64,000 nt of DNA from Sulfitobacter aestuariivivens (GCF_014763045.1 NZ_JACTAG010000002.1:1178001-1242000); one strand, 5' to 3'; shown: positions 26,532 through 35,934, counted from the first letter of the stretch. The notes: generated from the sequence alone by a model not told the origin. Numbers and translations: made by a program.

Positions 26532-28373
26532 ATGCAATATCATCTGAACGGTTTTACCCCCGGCGATCCTGCGCGTGCGCCTGAGGCAGACGGGGCGACC
26601 GATGTGTCAGATGCCGTGGATGTGCTGATCATCGGGTGTGGACCTGCGGGGCTGACGCTGGCCACGCAATTGGCGGCGTTTCGGGACATAACGACCCGCA
26701 TCACTGAACGCAAAACGGGGCCGTTGATCATGGGACAGGCCGACGGGCTGGCCTGCCGGTCGCTCGAGATGTTCGCGGCCTTCGGTTTTGCAGAAAAGGT
26801 CGTGAAAGAGGCATATCACGTGAACGAGGTAGCCTTCTGGCGACCCGGTGAGGAAGGTGAGGGGCTGACCCGTGCTGAGCGTATTCAGGACGTTGAGGAT
26901 GACTTGTCCGAAATGCCGCATGTGATCCTGTCACAAGCACGGTTGCACGATTTCTTTCTGGAGCGCATGGCGCAATCACCCCGACGGCTGGTGCCGGACT
27001 ATGCCTATGATCTGTGCGATGTGTCCTATACAGACGATCCCGATCATCCCATTACGGCGCGATTTGACACGCCTGACGGGCCGGAAACGATTCACGCGCG
27101 CTATCTTGTGGGCTGCGATGGAGCGAGGTCGACCGTGCGGACCGCGATGGGGCTGACGTTGCAAGGCGCCTCAGCCCGGCAACTTTGGGGCGTGATGGAC
27201 GTTCTGGTGGTCACGGATTTTCCGGACATTCGGCTGAAGTGTGCGATCCAGTCTGCGGGGGAGGGCAGCATTCTGATCATCCCGCGCGAGGGCGGCTATA
27301 TGGTGCGTATGTACATTGAGCTGGACGAATTGCAGGGCGACGAACGCGCTGCGGATCGTAATGTCACCGCCGAGATGTTGATCGCAAAGGCACAAGCGAT
27401 CCTTGCGCCTTATGTATTAGAGGTCAAAGAGGTGGTCTGGTGCTCTGCATATGAGATCGGACAGCGCGTCTGTGATCGGTTTGATGATGCATCGGATGTG
27501 GCTGACCCGCGCGTGTTCATCGCGGGCGACGCATGCCACACCCACAGCCCGAAAGCTGGGCAGGGGATGAATGTGTCGATGGCCGACACCTTCAATCTGG
27601 GCTGGAAGCTGGCACATGTGTTGCGGGGGCAGGCGGAACCGGCGCTTTTGCGGAGCTATTCAGCGGAGCGGCAGGCGAAAGCGAAGGAACTGATTGATTT
27701 TGACCGCGATATGGCGCGGCTTTTTAGTGCGAAACCGAGGGATAGCGAAGAGACGGCACAGTTTCAGCGCTATTTCAAGAAACACGGTCGTTATACGGCT
27801 GGGGTCGCGACGCGGTATGACGCTTCGGCCCTGACAGGGCCCGCCACTCATCAGGCTTTGGCCAGCGGTCAGATTGTTGGTATGCGATTTCATTCGGCGC
27901 CAGTGATCCGTCTGGGCGATGCAAAACGGGTGCATCTGGGACACATGTTTGCCGCAGACGGACGGTGGCGCATTCTGGCGTTTGGTGGCCAGGATGACAC
28001 GGCGATTGATGATCTTTGCACTTTTTTGGCCGACGATCCGAAAAGCCCCCTGCGCCGCTTTACAGGCAAAGGTGTGGATATCGACAGTGTGATCGATGTG
28101 CGGGTCGTCTATCCGCACAGTCATCGCGACAAGCGACTTGAAGCTCTTCCGACGTTGCTTTTGCCGCGCAAAGGAAAACACGGTTTGATCGACTATGAGA
28201 AGGTTTTCTGCCCGACCACCCCGGACATCTATGATCTGCGAGGCATTGACCGCAAGAAAGGTGTGCTGCTGGTGCTGCGGCCTGATCAGTTTGTCAGCGC
28301 CGTGCTGCCGCTGAGTGACCTTGCTGGGCTTTGCGCCATCTTCGACAATGTGCTTGTCCCCAAGGGGTGTTAA
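26532..28373 (+). CDS. FAD-dependent phenol-type hydroxylase, 3-hydroxybenzoate 4-monooxygenase-like
   Basis: 613 residues. FAD motif VLIIGCGPAGLTLATQL (about 34-50), DG motif YLVGCDGARSTVRTAMG, GD motif VFIAGDACHTHSPKAGQGMNV, and a C-terminal thioredoxin-like domain with HLGHMFAADGRWRI. Length and the phrases around MGQADGLACRSLEMF match the phenol 2-monooxygenase/MobA branch rather than PobA. It would make protocatechuate from 3-hydroxybenzoate, converging with pobA. An ATG at 26532 directly follows a possible GTG at 26529. Substrate inferred from family and the adjacent pca genes. Confidence 0.82.
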   Translation: MQYHLNGFTPGDPARAPEADGATDVSDAVDVLIIGCGPAGLTLATQLAAFRDITTRITERKTGPLIMGQADGLACRSLEMFAAFGFAEKVVKEAYHVNEVAFWRPGEEGEGLTRAERIQDVEDDLSEMPHVILSQARLHDFFLERMAQSPRRLVPDYAYDLCDVSYTDDPDHPITARFDTPDGPETIHARYLVGCDGARSTVRTAMGLTLQGASARQLWGVMDVLVVTDFPDIRLKCAIQSAGEGSILIIPREGGYMVRMYIELDELQGDERAADRNVTAEMLIAKAQAILAPYVLEVKEVVWCSAYEIGQRVCDRFDDASDVADPRVFIAGDACHTHSPKAGQGMNVSMADTFNLGWKLAHVLRGQAEPALLRSYSAERQAKAKELIDFDRDMARLFSAKPRDSEETAQFQRYFKKHGRYTAGVATRYDASALTGPATHQALASGQIVGMRFHSAPVIRLGDAKRVHLGHMFAADGRWRILAFGGQDDTAIDDLCTFLADDPKSPLRRFTGKGVDIDSVIDVRVVYPHSHRDKRLEALPTLLLPRKGKHGLIDYEKVFCPTTPDIYDLRGIDRKKGVLLVLRPDQFVSAVLPLSDLAGLCAIFDNVLVPKGC

Positions 28374-28429
28374 AGCTCTGCCCGAGGGTGTAGGGAGCCA
28401 GCGGTCACCCATTAAACATGTGAGCTGAG

Positions 28430-29362
28430 ATGAAAACGATCCCCGGCCCGGACGCCTTTTCCCAAACACTGAAGAACGATGCCCGCAAATATCCCAATCG
28501 GGAAGATGAGCGGTATGATGACTTTATGTTTTTCCCGGCGATTGAGCCCAGTTTCTCGATTGGGCGAGACGAGACGGTGTTCACTATCGGATCTTGCTTT
28601 GCGCGGAACGTGGAAAAGTTTCTGTTGGATCATAACGTCACGGTGCCGACCGCCCATTTCGAGGCCCCGCACGAGGAGGCGCCGGGCAACCCCAACCGTG
28701 TGTTAAACCAGTACAATCCCGGCACCATGATGCAGGTGGTCGAAGCGGCAGGGCAGACGCCTGACAAACGTGCGATTTATGGTGGGCTAACCGGATCGGT
28801 CGTGGATTGTCTGCTGGCCACAGGGGGGCGAGCGGTATCAAAGTCTCGTGCAATGGAACGTCGTCAGCAGATTTCGGATCTTTATGGGGCGGGTCTTGGG
28901 GCCTCGCAGACGGTCATCATCACACTTGGTCTGATCGAGACGTGGTATGACAAGCAAGACGAATTATACCTCAACGAGGCCCCCGGCGTGCGCTTTGTGC
29001 GCAAGAACCCGGATCGGTTCGAGTTTCGCCAGATGGGGTATGAGGAATGCAGCAGCGTCGTGAACAAGATGCTTCAGCGGCTGACGGATTTGGGCAAAAA
29101 GGTCGTGCTGACAGTGTCGCCCGTGCCGCTTCAGGTCACGTTCTCGGGCGGCGATGCAGTTACGCGCAACGCCTATTCAAAGTCGCTGTTGCGTGTGGTG
29201 GCTGAACAGGCCGCAACGACGTTCGACAACGTCGATTATTTTCCCAGCTACGAGATGGTCACCACGGGCGGCTTCCGGTCCTTCGGCAATGACAATGTGC
29301 ATGTGAGACCCATCGTCGTAGAGCGGATCGTGCGCTACATGCTTGATGCCTATCTGCGTTAA
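28430..29362 (+). CDS. GSCFA domain protein
   Basis: 310 residues. The family hallmark GSCFARNVEKFL is at about residues 54-65, with VLNQYNPGTM, LGLIETWYDK and VLTVSPVPLQVTF blocks. GSCFA proteins belong to the SGNH-hydrolase-like superfamily and are suspected acylesterases acting on surface polysaccharides; function is not established. It follows the hydroxylase after 56 bases. A short GGGCC/GGCCC hairpin without a T-run (29367-29380) lies just past its stop. Confidence 0.82.
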   Translation: MKTIPGPDAFSQTLKNDARKYPNREDERYDDFMFFPAIEPSFSIGRDETVFTIGSCFARNVEKFLLDHNVTVPTAHFEAPHEEAPGNPNRVLNQYNPGTMMQVVEAAGQTPDKRAIYGGLTGSVVDCLLATGGRAVSKSRAMERRQQISDLYGAGLGASQTVIITLGLIETWYDKQDELYLNEAPGVRFVRKNPDRFEFRQMGYEECSSVVNKMLQRLTDLGKKVVLTVSPVPLQVTFSGGDAVTRNAYSKSLLRVVAEQAATTFDNVDYFPSYEMVTTGGFRSFGNDNVHVRPIVVERIVRYMLDAYLR

Positions 29363-29453
29363 CCTTGGGCCTATTGGCCCGAACCGCTGCGGGCCTCGAT
29401 TATCCATGACCCTACCTTGCAGTTTCTGCTGACCCGGTTCCGGGCACATAGCG

Positions 29454-30371
29454 TCATCCTTCCTGTACTAACGGCACCGCCTCGCGGACTTCCAGAAAAG
29501 ACCAAAGAGCACGGGTGACGCGGTTGGTGTTGGCGGGATTGCGATAAAGACGGATCTGCAGCTCAACCTTCCATTCCGGCACGCCAGTAAGGACCAACAG
29601 GCCTTGGTCAATATCCGGTGCGACCAGGCTGCGCGGCAACCAGGCGATACCATCGCCGGCCCGTGCCCGGATCCTGAGCGCACCTGCCATTGAATTTTCG
29701 TAAACCGTGGTCAAACGCCGATAAAGGCCGTGGGCCTTGAGCATCGGGTTCAGCAGGGTGCTGATAGGGGCGGCTTCGCCGAAGCGCAGATAGGGCATGT
29801 CGACACCTTCGCGGGTAAAGTCAAAAAGGGGCGTGCCGTCGGACTCGGGTTTGCAAACAGGGATCAATTCGTCACTGCCGATCACCACAGTATCAAAACT
29901 GTTGTCGGATTGTTGCGCGGGCCCAACGTACGCGACGACAAAATCCAGCTCACCGTTCTTCAGATCCCGCAGGCAGTTGTGCAGGTCGTCCGCGCGTAGG
30001 CCTGACAGGATTGGCCCGTAAGCGTCTTCCAGTGCCTGTAACCAGCTGGGGTAGAACCGCCATCCAATCGAATGCTGCGCACCGAAAGTCACAACATATT
30101 TGTCCGGCAGCGAATGGGCTTCGAGGATCTGACTGCGTTCCCGTTCAATCCGTGCGAGTGCTTGCAAACCGGCCTCCAGCATCTGGGTCCCGGCCTCGGT
30201 CAGGCGGACTGGTTGGCGCGAACGGTCAACCAATGTTGCGCCGACCCAGGTTTCGAGCGATTTGATACGCCGGCTGAATGCGGGCTGGCTGAGGTTGGCA
30301 AGTACGGCGGCCTGGGAAAAATTGCCAAGCGCTCGCAGCTTTTCGAGATCGCGGAAGAGTAAAATGTCCAT
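29454..30371 (-). CDS. LysR family transcriptional regulator
   Basis: 305 residues. The N-terminal HTH is FRDLEKLRALGNFSQAAVLANLSQPAFSRRIKSLETWVG, followed by the substrate-binding domain. A longer version starting at 30398 would place its ATG inside the palindrome at 30384-30398; the ATG at 30371 (MDILLFRDL) puts the HTH at the usual position and leaves the operator free, so it is preferred. Divergent from the CuyA-like gene, which it probably activates in response to the sulfonate or D-cysteine-like substrate. In Ruegeria pomeroyi a regulator also neighbours cuyA, which supports this. Confidence 0.88.
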   Translation of the reverse strand: MDILLFRDLEKLRALGNFSQAAVLANLSQPAFSRRIKSLETWVGATLVDRSRQPVRLTEAGTQMLEAGLQALARIERERSQILEAHSLPDKYVVTFGAQHSIGWRFYPSWLQALEDAYGPILSGLRADDLHNCLRDLKNGELDFVVAYVGPAQQSDNSFDTVVIGSDELIPVCKPESDGTPLFDFTREGVDMPYLRFGEAAPISTLLNPMLKAHGLYRRLTTVYENSMAGALRIRARAGDGIAWLPRSLVAPDIDQGLLVLTGVPEWKVELQIRLYRNPANTNRVTRALWSFLEVREAVPLVQEG

Positions 30372-30383
30372 CGGTACATAGTA

Positions 30384-30398
30384 ATGCAATTTTTGCAT
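30384..30398. promoter_or_regulatory. Perfect inverted repeat, likely LysR operator
   Basis: ATGCAATTTTTGCAT is a perfect 6-3-6 palindrome and contains the T-N11-A core typical of LysR sites. It is 13 bases upstream of the preferred LysR start and about 80 bases before the CuyA-like ATG, in an AT-rich divergent promoter. Confidence 0.6.
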
Positions 30399-30477
30399 AA
30401 TGTCATTTGTTCATAACATTGGCTTACGCGATGGCCGTGATGCACGATAGCTTTTGCGCCCAGAGCAGGAATCAACC

Positions 30478-31512
30478 ATGGCAGAAACGCTCGAACATAT
30501 CGCGACCCGGATCGACTTTGACCAGTTTCCGCGGACGAATCTTTGTCACCAGCCGACACCAATCGAAGCCATGCCGCGGCTGTCCACGTTCCTTGGCGGG
30601 CCAAGCCTGTTTATCAAGCGCGACGATTGCACCGGGCTGGCGATGGGCGGCAACAAGACCCGCAAACTTGAGTTTCTGGTGGGCGAGGCAATGCGCGAGA
30701 ATGCGGATATGCTTGTCACGCAAGGTGCCGTGCAATCCAACCACGTGCGCCAAACTGCCGCCGCGGCCTGCAAGGTGGGCATGAAATGTCATGTGCTTCT
30801 GGAACGTCGGGTGCCGGATCGGGATGCCTCTTATGAGGAAACCGGGAACGTTCTTTTGGACAACCTCTTTGGTGCGTCGCAAGAGTTTCGGCCCGCTGGT
30901 CTGGACATGAACGCCGAGGCCGAAGTGGTCACGCAAAAGCTGCGGGATGAGGGTCATCGGCCCTATTTCATACCCGGCGGTGGATCAAACCCAACCGGTG
31001 CTTTGGGGTATGCCAGCTGTGCGCAGGAAATCGCAGATCACGCAGCGCAGACAGGACAGGTTTTTGACTGGCTGGTCATGGGGACAGGCAGCACTGGCAC
31101 ACAGGCTGGTCTGGTTGCCGGCTTTCACGCGCTGGGACATGATCTGCCCGTGATGGGGGTCAGCGTACGGCAACCGCGCGAGCGGCAGATGAATGCCGTG
31201 CATGCGTTGACGCAAAAGACGCTCGAAAAGTTGGGCGCATCTGGTGTGCCGCTGAGCAAGATATTGGTTGATGATGGATATGTAGGCGAAGGCTACGGGA
31301 TTCCAGCAAAATCCACTCTCGAAGCAATAAAGTTGCTTGCGCGCCAAGAAGGGATTTTGCTTGATCCGGTCTATTCCGCAAAAGGGATGGCCGGGTTGAT
31401 CGGGATGGTCCGGGAGGGCTTTTTCAAGCCCAGTGACAAGGTCTTGTTCCTGCATACCGGCGGGGCAAGTGCATTATTCGCATATCAGGCGCAGCTTGCG
31501 ACCCTGATTTGA
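30478..31512 (+). CDS. cuyA: L-cysteate sulfo-lyase / D-cysteine desulfhydrase-like PLP enzyme
   Basis: 344 residues of the ACC-deaminase/D-cysteine desulfhydrase family (fold-type II). The PLP lysine is K60 in GLAMGGNKTRKLEFL; the phosphate loop is GTGSTGTQAG. The blocks CHVLLE, NVLLDNLFGA, MNAE and YFIPGGGSNPTGALGY resemble CuyA, which splits L-cysteate to pyruvate, ammonia and sulfite. D-cysteine desulfhydrase is the close alternative. The ATG at 30478 follows CAGGAA. The downstream ABC transporter and divergent LysR gene fit a substrate-inducible uptake-and-cleavage module. Gene symbol given as best match only. Confidence 0.72.
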   Translation: MAETLEHIATRIDFDQFPRTNLCHQPTPIEAMPRLSTFLGGPSLFIKRDDCTGLAMGGNKTRKLEFLVGEAMRENADMLVTQGAVQSNHVRQTAAAACKVGMKCHVLLERRVPDRDASYEETGNVLLDNLFGASQEFRPAGLDMNAEAEVVTQKLRDEGHRPYFIPGGGSNPTGALGYASCAQEIADHAAQTGQVFDWLVMGTGSTGTQAGLVAGFHALGHDLPVMGVSVRQPRERQMNAVHALTQKTLEKLGASGVPLSKILVDDGYVGEGYGIPAKSTLEAIKLLARQEGILLDPVYSAKGMAGLIGMVREGFFKPSDKVLFLHTGGASALFAYQAQLATLI

Positions 31513-31559
31513 CAAAGACGCCGGAAATTCGGCGCGTTCCAACAGAGGAGTTCACAACT

Positions 31560-32525
31560 ATGATGATGAAATTGAAACCGATGGGGTTTGCCGCAGCGCT
31601 CTGCGTTCTGGCCGCACCCGCATTTGCAGCCGAAGAGGTGAAGATCGGGGTGCCATCCTGGACGGGGGCGCAGGCGATTGCGCATGTGCTGGGCGAGGTT
31701 GTCACCAGCCGCATCGGCGGGTCCGTTGAATATGTGCCCGGGAACAACGCCACGATTTTTCAGGCGATGGATCAGGGAAAAGGTGACATCGATGTGCACC
31801 CGGACGTTTGGTTGCCAAACCAGCAAAGCTTTACCCAGAAATACGTCGATGAAGCAGGCACTGTGACCTTGTCCTCCAATCCGTATGAGGGCAATCAAGG
31901 CTTCTGCGTGTCCAAGGATTTTGCCGCCAAGATGAACATCACTGACATTGCTGATCTGGGTCGCCCTGATGTGGCCGCGGCAATGGACAGCGACGGCAAT
32001 GGCAAGGGTGAGATGTGGATCGGTGCCCCCGGTTGGGCGTCAGCAAATGTGAATGAGGTCAAGACACGCGATTATGGTCTGCTGGACTTTGTCGAACCCG
32101 TTCGTGCCGAGGAAAGCGTCAAGACCGCGCGTATCAAGGATAGTATCGCTAAGGGCGAAGGCTATGCTTTTTACTGCTACAAGCCACACGCCGTCTGGTT
32201 CATGTTTGATGTCGAAATGCTGTCCGAGCCGACCTTTGACCCGGCAAAATATGTGATGGTGCAACCATCCGATGATGCGGATTGGTACGAAAAATCAAGC
32301 GTTGCGACCAAGGATGCGCTGAAAGAGGTGCAAATTGCCTGGTCCAACTCATTGGTTGACCGGTCGCCTGCGATTGCCGAGTTCTTCCAGAATTTCGCGC
32401 TGAGCGCGGATGACGTCTCTGGGCTTGCGTATGAGATCAGTGCGAATGGCAAGGACCCTTCCGATGCTGCGAAAGAGTGGATCGCGGCTAACTCTGATAA
32501 GGTCGATGGCTGGCTGGGGCTTTGA
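31560..32525 (+). CDS. ABC transporter solute-binding protein, glycine-betaine type (OpuAC/ProX)
   Basis: 321 residues with a cleavable signal peptide (hydrophobic FAAALCVLAAPAFAA, cleavage before EEVKIG). The OpuAC pattern is clear: VPSWTGAQAIAHVLGEVV, then a stretch ending GDIDVHPDVWLPN, and APGWASANVNE. It would bind a zwitterionic or quaternary ammonium-like ligand in the periplasm. The start at 31560 is set by AGAGGAG and by the signal peptide; it begins 47 bases after the CuyA-like gene. Ligand possibilities include betaines or a zwitterionic sulfonate; neither is proven. Confidence 0.88.
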   Translation: MMMKLKPMGFAAALCVLAAPAFAAEEVKIGVPSWTGAQAIAHVLGEVVTSRIGGSVEYVPGNNATIFQAMDQGKGDIDVHPDVWLPNQQSFTQKYVDEAGTVTLSSNPYEGNQGFCVSKDFAAKMNITDIADLGRPDVAAAMDSDGNGKGEMWIGAPGWASANVNEVKTRDYGLLDFVEPVRAEESVKTARIKDSIAKGEGYAFYCYKPHAVWFMFDVEMLSEPTFDPAKYVMVQPSDDADWYEKSSVATKDALKEVQIAWSNSLVDRSPAIAEFFQNFALSADDVSGLAYEISANGKDPSDAAKEWIAANSDKVDGWLGL

Positions 32526-32549
32526 TGCGCCGCTGACACGATAACAGAG

Positions 32550-32578
32550 GCGGCGCCCGGGTACGGCGCCGCTTTTTT
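32550..32578 (+). terminator. Rho-independent terminator/attenuator after the solute-binding gene
   Basis: Perfect stem GCGGCGCC (32550-32557) and GGCGCCGC (32565-32572) with a seven-base loop, followed by six T. It lies between the solute-binding gene and the ATPase gene and probably raises the binding-protein to transporter ratio. Confidence 0.85.
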
Positions 32579-32602
32579 CAATTCTGATGGGGTGGTCACA
32601 AA

Positions 32603-33658
32603 ATGTCCGACGAAACCGTCATCGAAATCTCCAACGTCTGGAAGATTTTCGGCGCTAACGCGCAAACTGCACTTGAGGCCATCCGGTCAAGGGGACTGAC
32701 CAAGGCCGAAGTACTTGCCGAATACAACGCTGTCGTGGGTGTGGCTGATGTCAGCCTATCCGTCAAACGGGGTGAGATTTTCTGCATCATGGGCCTGTCG
32801 GGCAGTGGCAAGTCCACGCTGGTTCGCCACTTCAATCGTCTGCTTGAACCCACGGCTGGTAAGATCGAGATTGAAGGCACCGATGTCATGGCCTTGGGAC
32901 CGCGCGCGCTTCAGCGGTTTCGCAACAGAACCATCGGCATGGTGTTCCAGAACTTTGCATTGATGCCGCACCGGTCCGTGCTGGATAATGTGGCAATGCC
33001 GATGGAAATCCGGAAAGTGTCCAAGAACGAGCGGATGCGGCAGGCGGCAGCGATCCTGGATATTGTTGAACTGGGGGCCTGGGGTGCCAAGTTCGCGCAC
33101 GAGCTTTCTGGCGGAATGCAGCAACGGGTCGGGTTGGCACGGGCGCTGGCAGCAAACCCCGATGTGCTGCTGATGGACGAACCTTTTTCAGCGCTTGATC
33201 CCTTGATCCGACGCCAGTTGCAGGATGAGTTCATTCGCCTGTCGAAAATCCTCAAGAAAACGACGATTTTCATCACGCACGATCTGGACGAGGCGGTGCG
33301 CATCGGTGACCGGATTGCGATCATGCGGGATGGCAAGATGGTGCAGATGGGTACCGCAGAAGACATCGTGATGAACCCGGCAGATGATTATGTCGCTGAT
33401 TTTGTCGCCGGAATTTCACGGCTGAAGGTGGTGCATGCCCATGCGGTAATGCAGCCCATCGCCGAATTTGTCGCAGACAAAGGGCCGATTTCAGCAGACG
33501 CACCGCGGGTCGACCAGGACGAAACGCTTAGCACGCTTATTAATCTGGCGATTGATGATGAGCATCCGATCATCGTCAAGGGTGACAGCGGCGATGCGGG
33601 TGTCATCACCCGCGCTGATCTGCTGCGGACCGTGATCGAAGGGACCGAAGTATCATGA
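32603..33658 (+). CDS. Glycine-betaine-type ABC transporter ATP-binding protein (ProV/OpuAA-like)
   Basis: 351 residues. Walker A GLSGSGKS (about 63-70), Q-loop [14 protein letters not shown], signature LSGGMQQR, Walker [13 protein letters not shown], switch His in FITHDLDEA. The N-terminal [25 protein letters not shown] extension is typical of ProV, and the C-terminal ~70 residues form a degenerate CBS-like region. It drives uptake via the next-encoded permease, whose ATG overlaps its TGA (ATGA). Confidence 0.92.
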   Translation: MSDETVIEISNVWKIFGANAQTALEAIRSRGLTKAEVLAEYNAVVGVADVSLSVKRGEIFCIMGLSGSGKSTLVRHFNRLLEPTAGKIEIEGTDVMALGPRALQRFRNRTIGMVFQNFALMPHRSVLDNVAMPMEIRKVSKNERMRQAAAILDIVELGAWGAKFAHELSGGMQQRVGLARALAANPDVLLMDEPFSALDPLIRRQLQDEFIRLSKILKKTTIFITHDLDEAVRIGDRIAIMRDGKMVQMGTAEDIVMNPADDYVADFVAGISRLKVVHAHAVMQPIAEFVADKGPISADAPRVDQDETLSTLINLAIDDEHPIIVKGDSGDAGVITRADLLRTVIEGTEVS

Positions 33659-35196
33659 CCGAGACAGAAGTGAATCCGCTGGATGACACGCATTCCGACG
33701 CAGCCCGCGCCTATGCCGAAGAGCGGCGCGAGAATATCCGCACCTTTGTGCGCACCAGTCCCGACTACTACATTCGGATGTTTGACAAGATTGGTGCTTC
33801 GGCCAGTTTCACGCCGACATTCAATGCGATGGCGGGCTTGTTCGGCCCGGTTTGGTTCGGTGCGCGCGGTCTTTGGAACTGGGCATTGCCGTTTCTGATC
33901 ATCGAAACGCTGGCCTTTGTGCAGATCGCACGCGGCCTTTTTGGTGACCTGGCCGCAGAGGCTATGACCCGTATCGCATCTATAGAAGGTACGCTTGAGC
34001 TTCGTCGTCGGCAGCTGGCCGCCGCGCTTGAGGAAAATTCGGACAAGGTAGATGTGTACACGCGCACCGTGGAATCGCTGGAGGCCAGTATCGGCGGCAT
34101 CCGCGCTGAGGCCGAAGCTTTGGCGGCCGAGGGGCCGACAATTGCACTGACGGGGCTGGCGATTCTTGTGCTGGTCAAGATTGCGCAGTCGATGGTGGGC
34201 AATACGGCGCTGGAATCGCGGTTTTCCGAGTGGTTGAGCGACCGAACCGTGCGCTCTGGCATGCCGGTCTCGCATATCGTGCTGAGTGCCATATTCATGG
34301 TTCTGATCGTGGTGGCTGCAATGATGCACTACAGCTTTCCGGGCCGCTTTACGCTGCTCTCTGAATTTCCGACGGAACCCGGCATCCGGTTGACCAGCAT
34401 TGAATGGGTTGAGGGGTTCTTTAATTGGGCGGTGCTGAACGGTGAAGCGCTCTTTGATGCGATAACCTATTGCATCCGGCTGGTGCTGGACGCCCTAGAG
34501 ATCGTTTTTGTCAGCACACCCTGGATCGTGATTGCGAGCCTGATCATCCTGCTGACCTGGCTTACTGCAGGGGTGCGCATGGCCATCTATTCCGGCGCGT
34601 TTCTGGCCTACATGGGGTTGCTGGGGTTCTGGGACAAGGCGATGACAACGCTCGCTTTGCTGGGCACGGCGGCGTGCCTGTCGATTCTGATAGGCATTCC
34701 ACTTGGCATGTTCGCAGCACGACGCCCGCGCTTTTATGCAGCGATCCAGCCGATCATGGATTTTATGCAGACGATGCCTGCGTTTGTTTTCATGATCCCG
34801 GTGATTGCCTTTTTTGGCACGGGCAAGCCAGCGGCAGTTGTCACCACGATGATCTTCGGCGGCACGCCCGTTGTGCGCCTGACGGTGCTTGGCCTGAGAG
34901 GCGTGCCTGAAAGCGTGCGTGAAGCGGCGATCAGCTTTGGTGCCAACAAATGGTATCTGCTGACCAAGGTCGATCTGCCGCTGGCCAGCCCATCAATCCG
35001 CGCGGGGATCAACCAGACGATTATGCTGAGCCTTGCAATGGTCGTGGTTGCCTCGCTGATCGGGGCCAAAGGACTGGGTGAAGACGTGCTGGAAGCATTG
35101 CAATACGCCAACGTTGGGCAGGGAATCCTTGCGGGCTTCTCGATCTTGTTCTGTGCGATGATACTTGACCGAATTGTGCAGGGCGGCCGTCGGTGA
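33655..35196 (+). CDS. Glycine-betaine-type ABC transporter permease with long N-terminal extension
   Basis: 513 residues, well beyond the ~280-350 of ProW/OpuAB. The C-terminal half is the permease domain with the EAA loop VPESVREAAISFGANKWYLLTKVDLPLASPS. The N-terminal ~230 residues contain two or three extra hydrophobic helices separated by a predicted coiled coil (about residues 100-160, rich in Glu, Arg and Leu). Such an extension may tether or sense. The stop overlaps the GTG of the hydrolase gene. Confidence 0.88.
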   Translation: MTETEVNPLDDTHSDAARAYAEERRENIRTFVRTSPDYYIRMFDKIGASASFTPTFNAMAGLFGPVWFGARGLWNWALPFLIIETLAFVQIARGLFGDLAAEAMTRIASIEGTLELRRRQLAAALEENSDKVDVYTRTVESLEASIGGIRAEAEALAAEGPTIALTGLAILVLVKIAQSMVGNTALESRFSEWLSDRTVRSGMPVSHIVLSAIFMVLIVVAAMMHYSFPGRFTLLSEFPTEPGIRLTSIEWVEGFFNWAVLNGEALFDAITYCIRLVLDALEIVFVSTPWIVIASLIILLTWLTAGVRMAIYSGAFLAYMGLLGFWDKAMTTLALLGTAACLSILIGIPLGMFAARRPRFYAAIQPIMDFMQTMPAFVFMIPVIAFFGTGKPAAVVTTMIFGGTPVVRLTVLGLRGVPESVREAAISFGANKWYLLTKVDLPLASPSIRAGINQTIMLSLAMVVVASLIGAKGLGEDVLEALQYANVGQGILAGFSILFCAMILDRIVQGGRR

Positions 35197-35927
35197 CGCC
35201 TTTGGTCTGCGTTCATGGGTTCATGGGTGGCAGTGATCAGTGGGCGTTGCAGGCCCCTTTGGCAGAAGACCGTGAGCTGATCTGTGTCGATCTGCCCGGA
35301 TTTGGCCGGAACGCCAGCCTGCCCCCCATCAGCAGCATTCAAGGATTTGCTGAGTGGGTGCTGGATGCGCTTGCGCGCCGAGGTATTTCGAATTTTGATC
35401 TGATGGGGCATTCCATGGGCGGCATGATCGTGCAGGACATGGCGCGCCTTGATCCTGCCCGGATCAGGCGTCTGGTGCTTTATGGCACGGGTGCTGTTGG
35501 CGCATTGCCCGGACGATTTGAGCCTATTGATGTTTCCATGCGTCGTGCCCGGCAAGACGGCGCGCCTGCCACGGCACATCGGATTGCGGCCAAGTGGTTT
35601 CGCGCTGGTGAAGATGCTGAGGAATATTTGGGATGCGCCGCCATCGCAGAGCAAGCTGGTCTGCCTGCCATTCTTGCAGGGTTGGAGGCGATGCGTGATT
35701 GGTCGGGCAAGGACCAACTGGCGCAGATCTCGGCGCCGACTTTGATCATTTGGGGCGACTGCGATCAATCCTATGCCTGGTCTCAAATCAGCGAGTTGTG
35801 GGCACAAATACCCGGCTGCCGATTAGCTGTACTTCCTGATGCGGGGCATGCCGCACATCTGGAGCATCCGGCGTTATTCAATATGGTCTTGTCAGACTTT
35901 CTGAACCGGACTGTTCTGGACAGCTAG
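35193..35927 (+). CDS. Alpha/beta-fold hydrolase
   Basis: 244 residues. Oxyanion HGFMGG near residue 8, nucleophile elbow GHSMGG (S74), acid in LIIWGDCDQ and catalytic His in PDAGHAAHLEHP. It starts at a GTG whose last bases form the stop of the permease gene (GTGA), so the hydrolase is translationally coupled to the transporter. It may cleave an ester or amide of the imported compound. Substrate unknown. Confidence 0.83.
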   Translation: MTPLVCVHGFMGGSDQWALQAPLAEDRELICVDLPGFGRNASLPPISSIQGFAEWVLDALARRGISNFDLMGHSMGGMIVQDMARLDPARIRRLVLYGTGAVGALPGRFEPIDVSMRRARQDGAPATAHRIAAKWFRAGEDAEEYLGCAAIAEQAGLPAILAGLEAMRDWSGKDQLAQISAPTLIIWGDCDQSYAWSQISELWAQIPGCRLAVLPDAGHAAHLEHPALFNMVLSDFLNRTVLDS

Positions 35928-35934
35928 GTAGTCA

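Noticed and set aside
29367-29380. GGGCC-TATT-GGCCC hairpin after the GSCFA gene as terminator
   Set aside because: Only five base pairs and no T-run.
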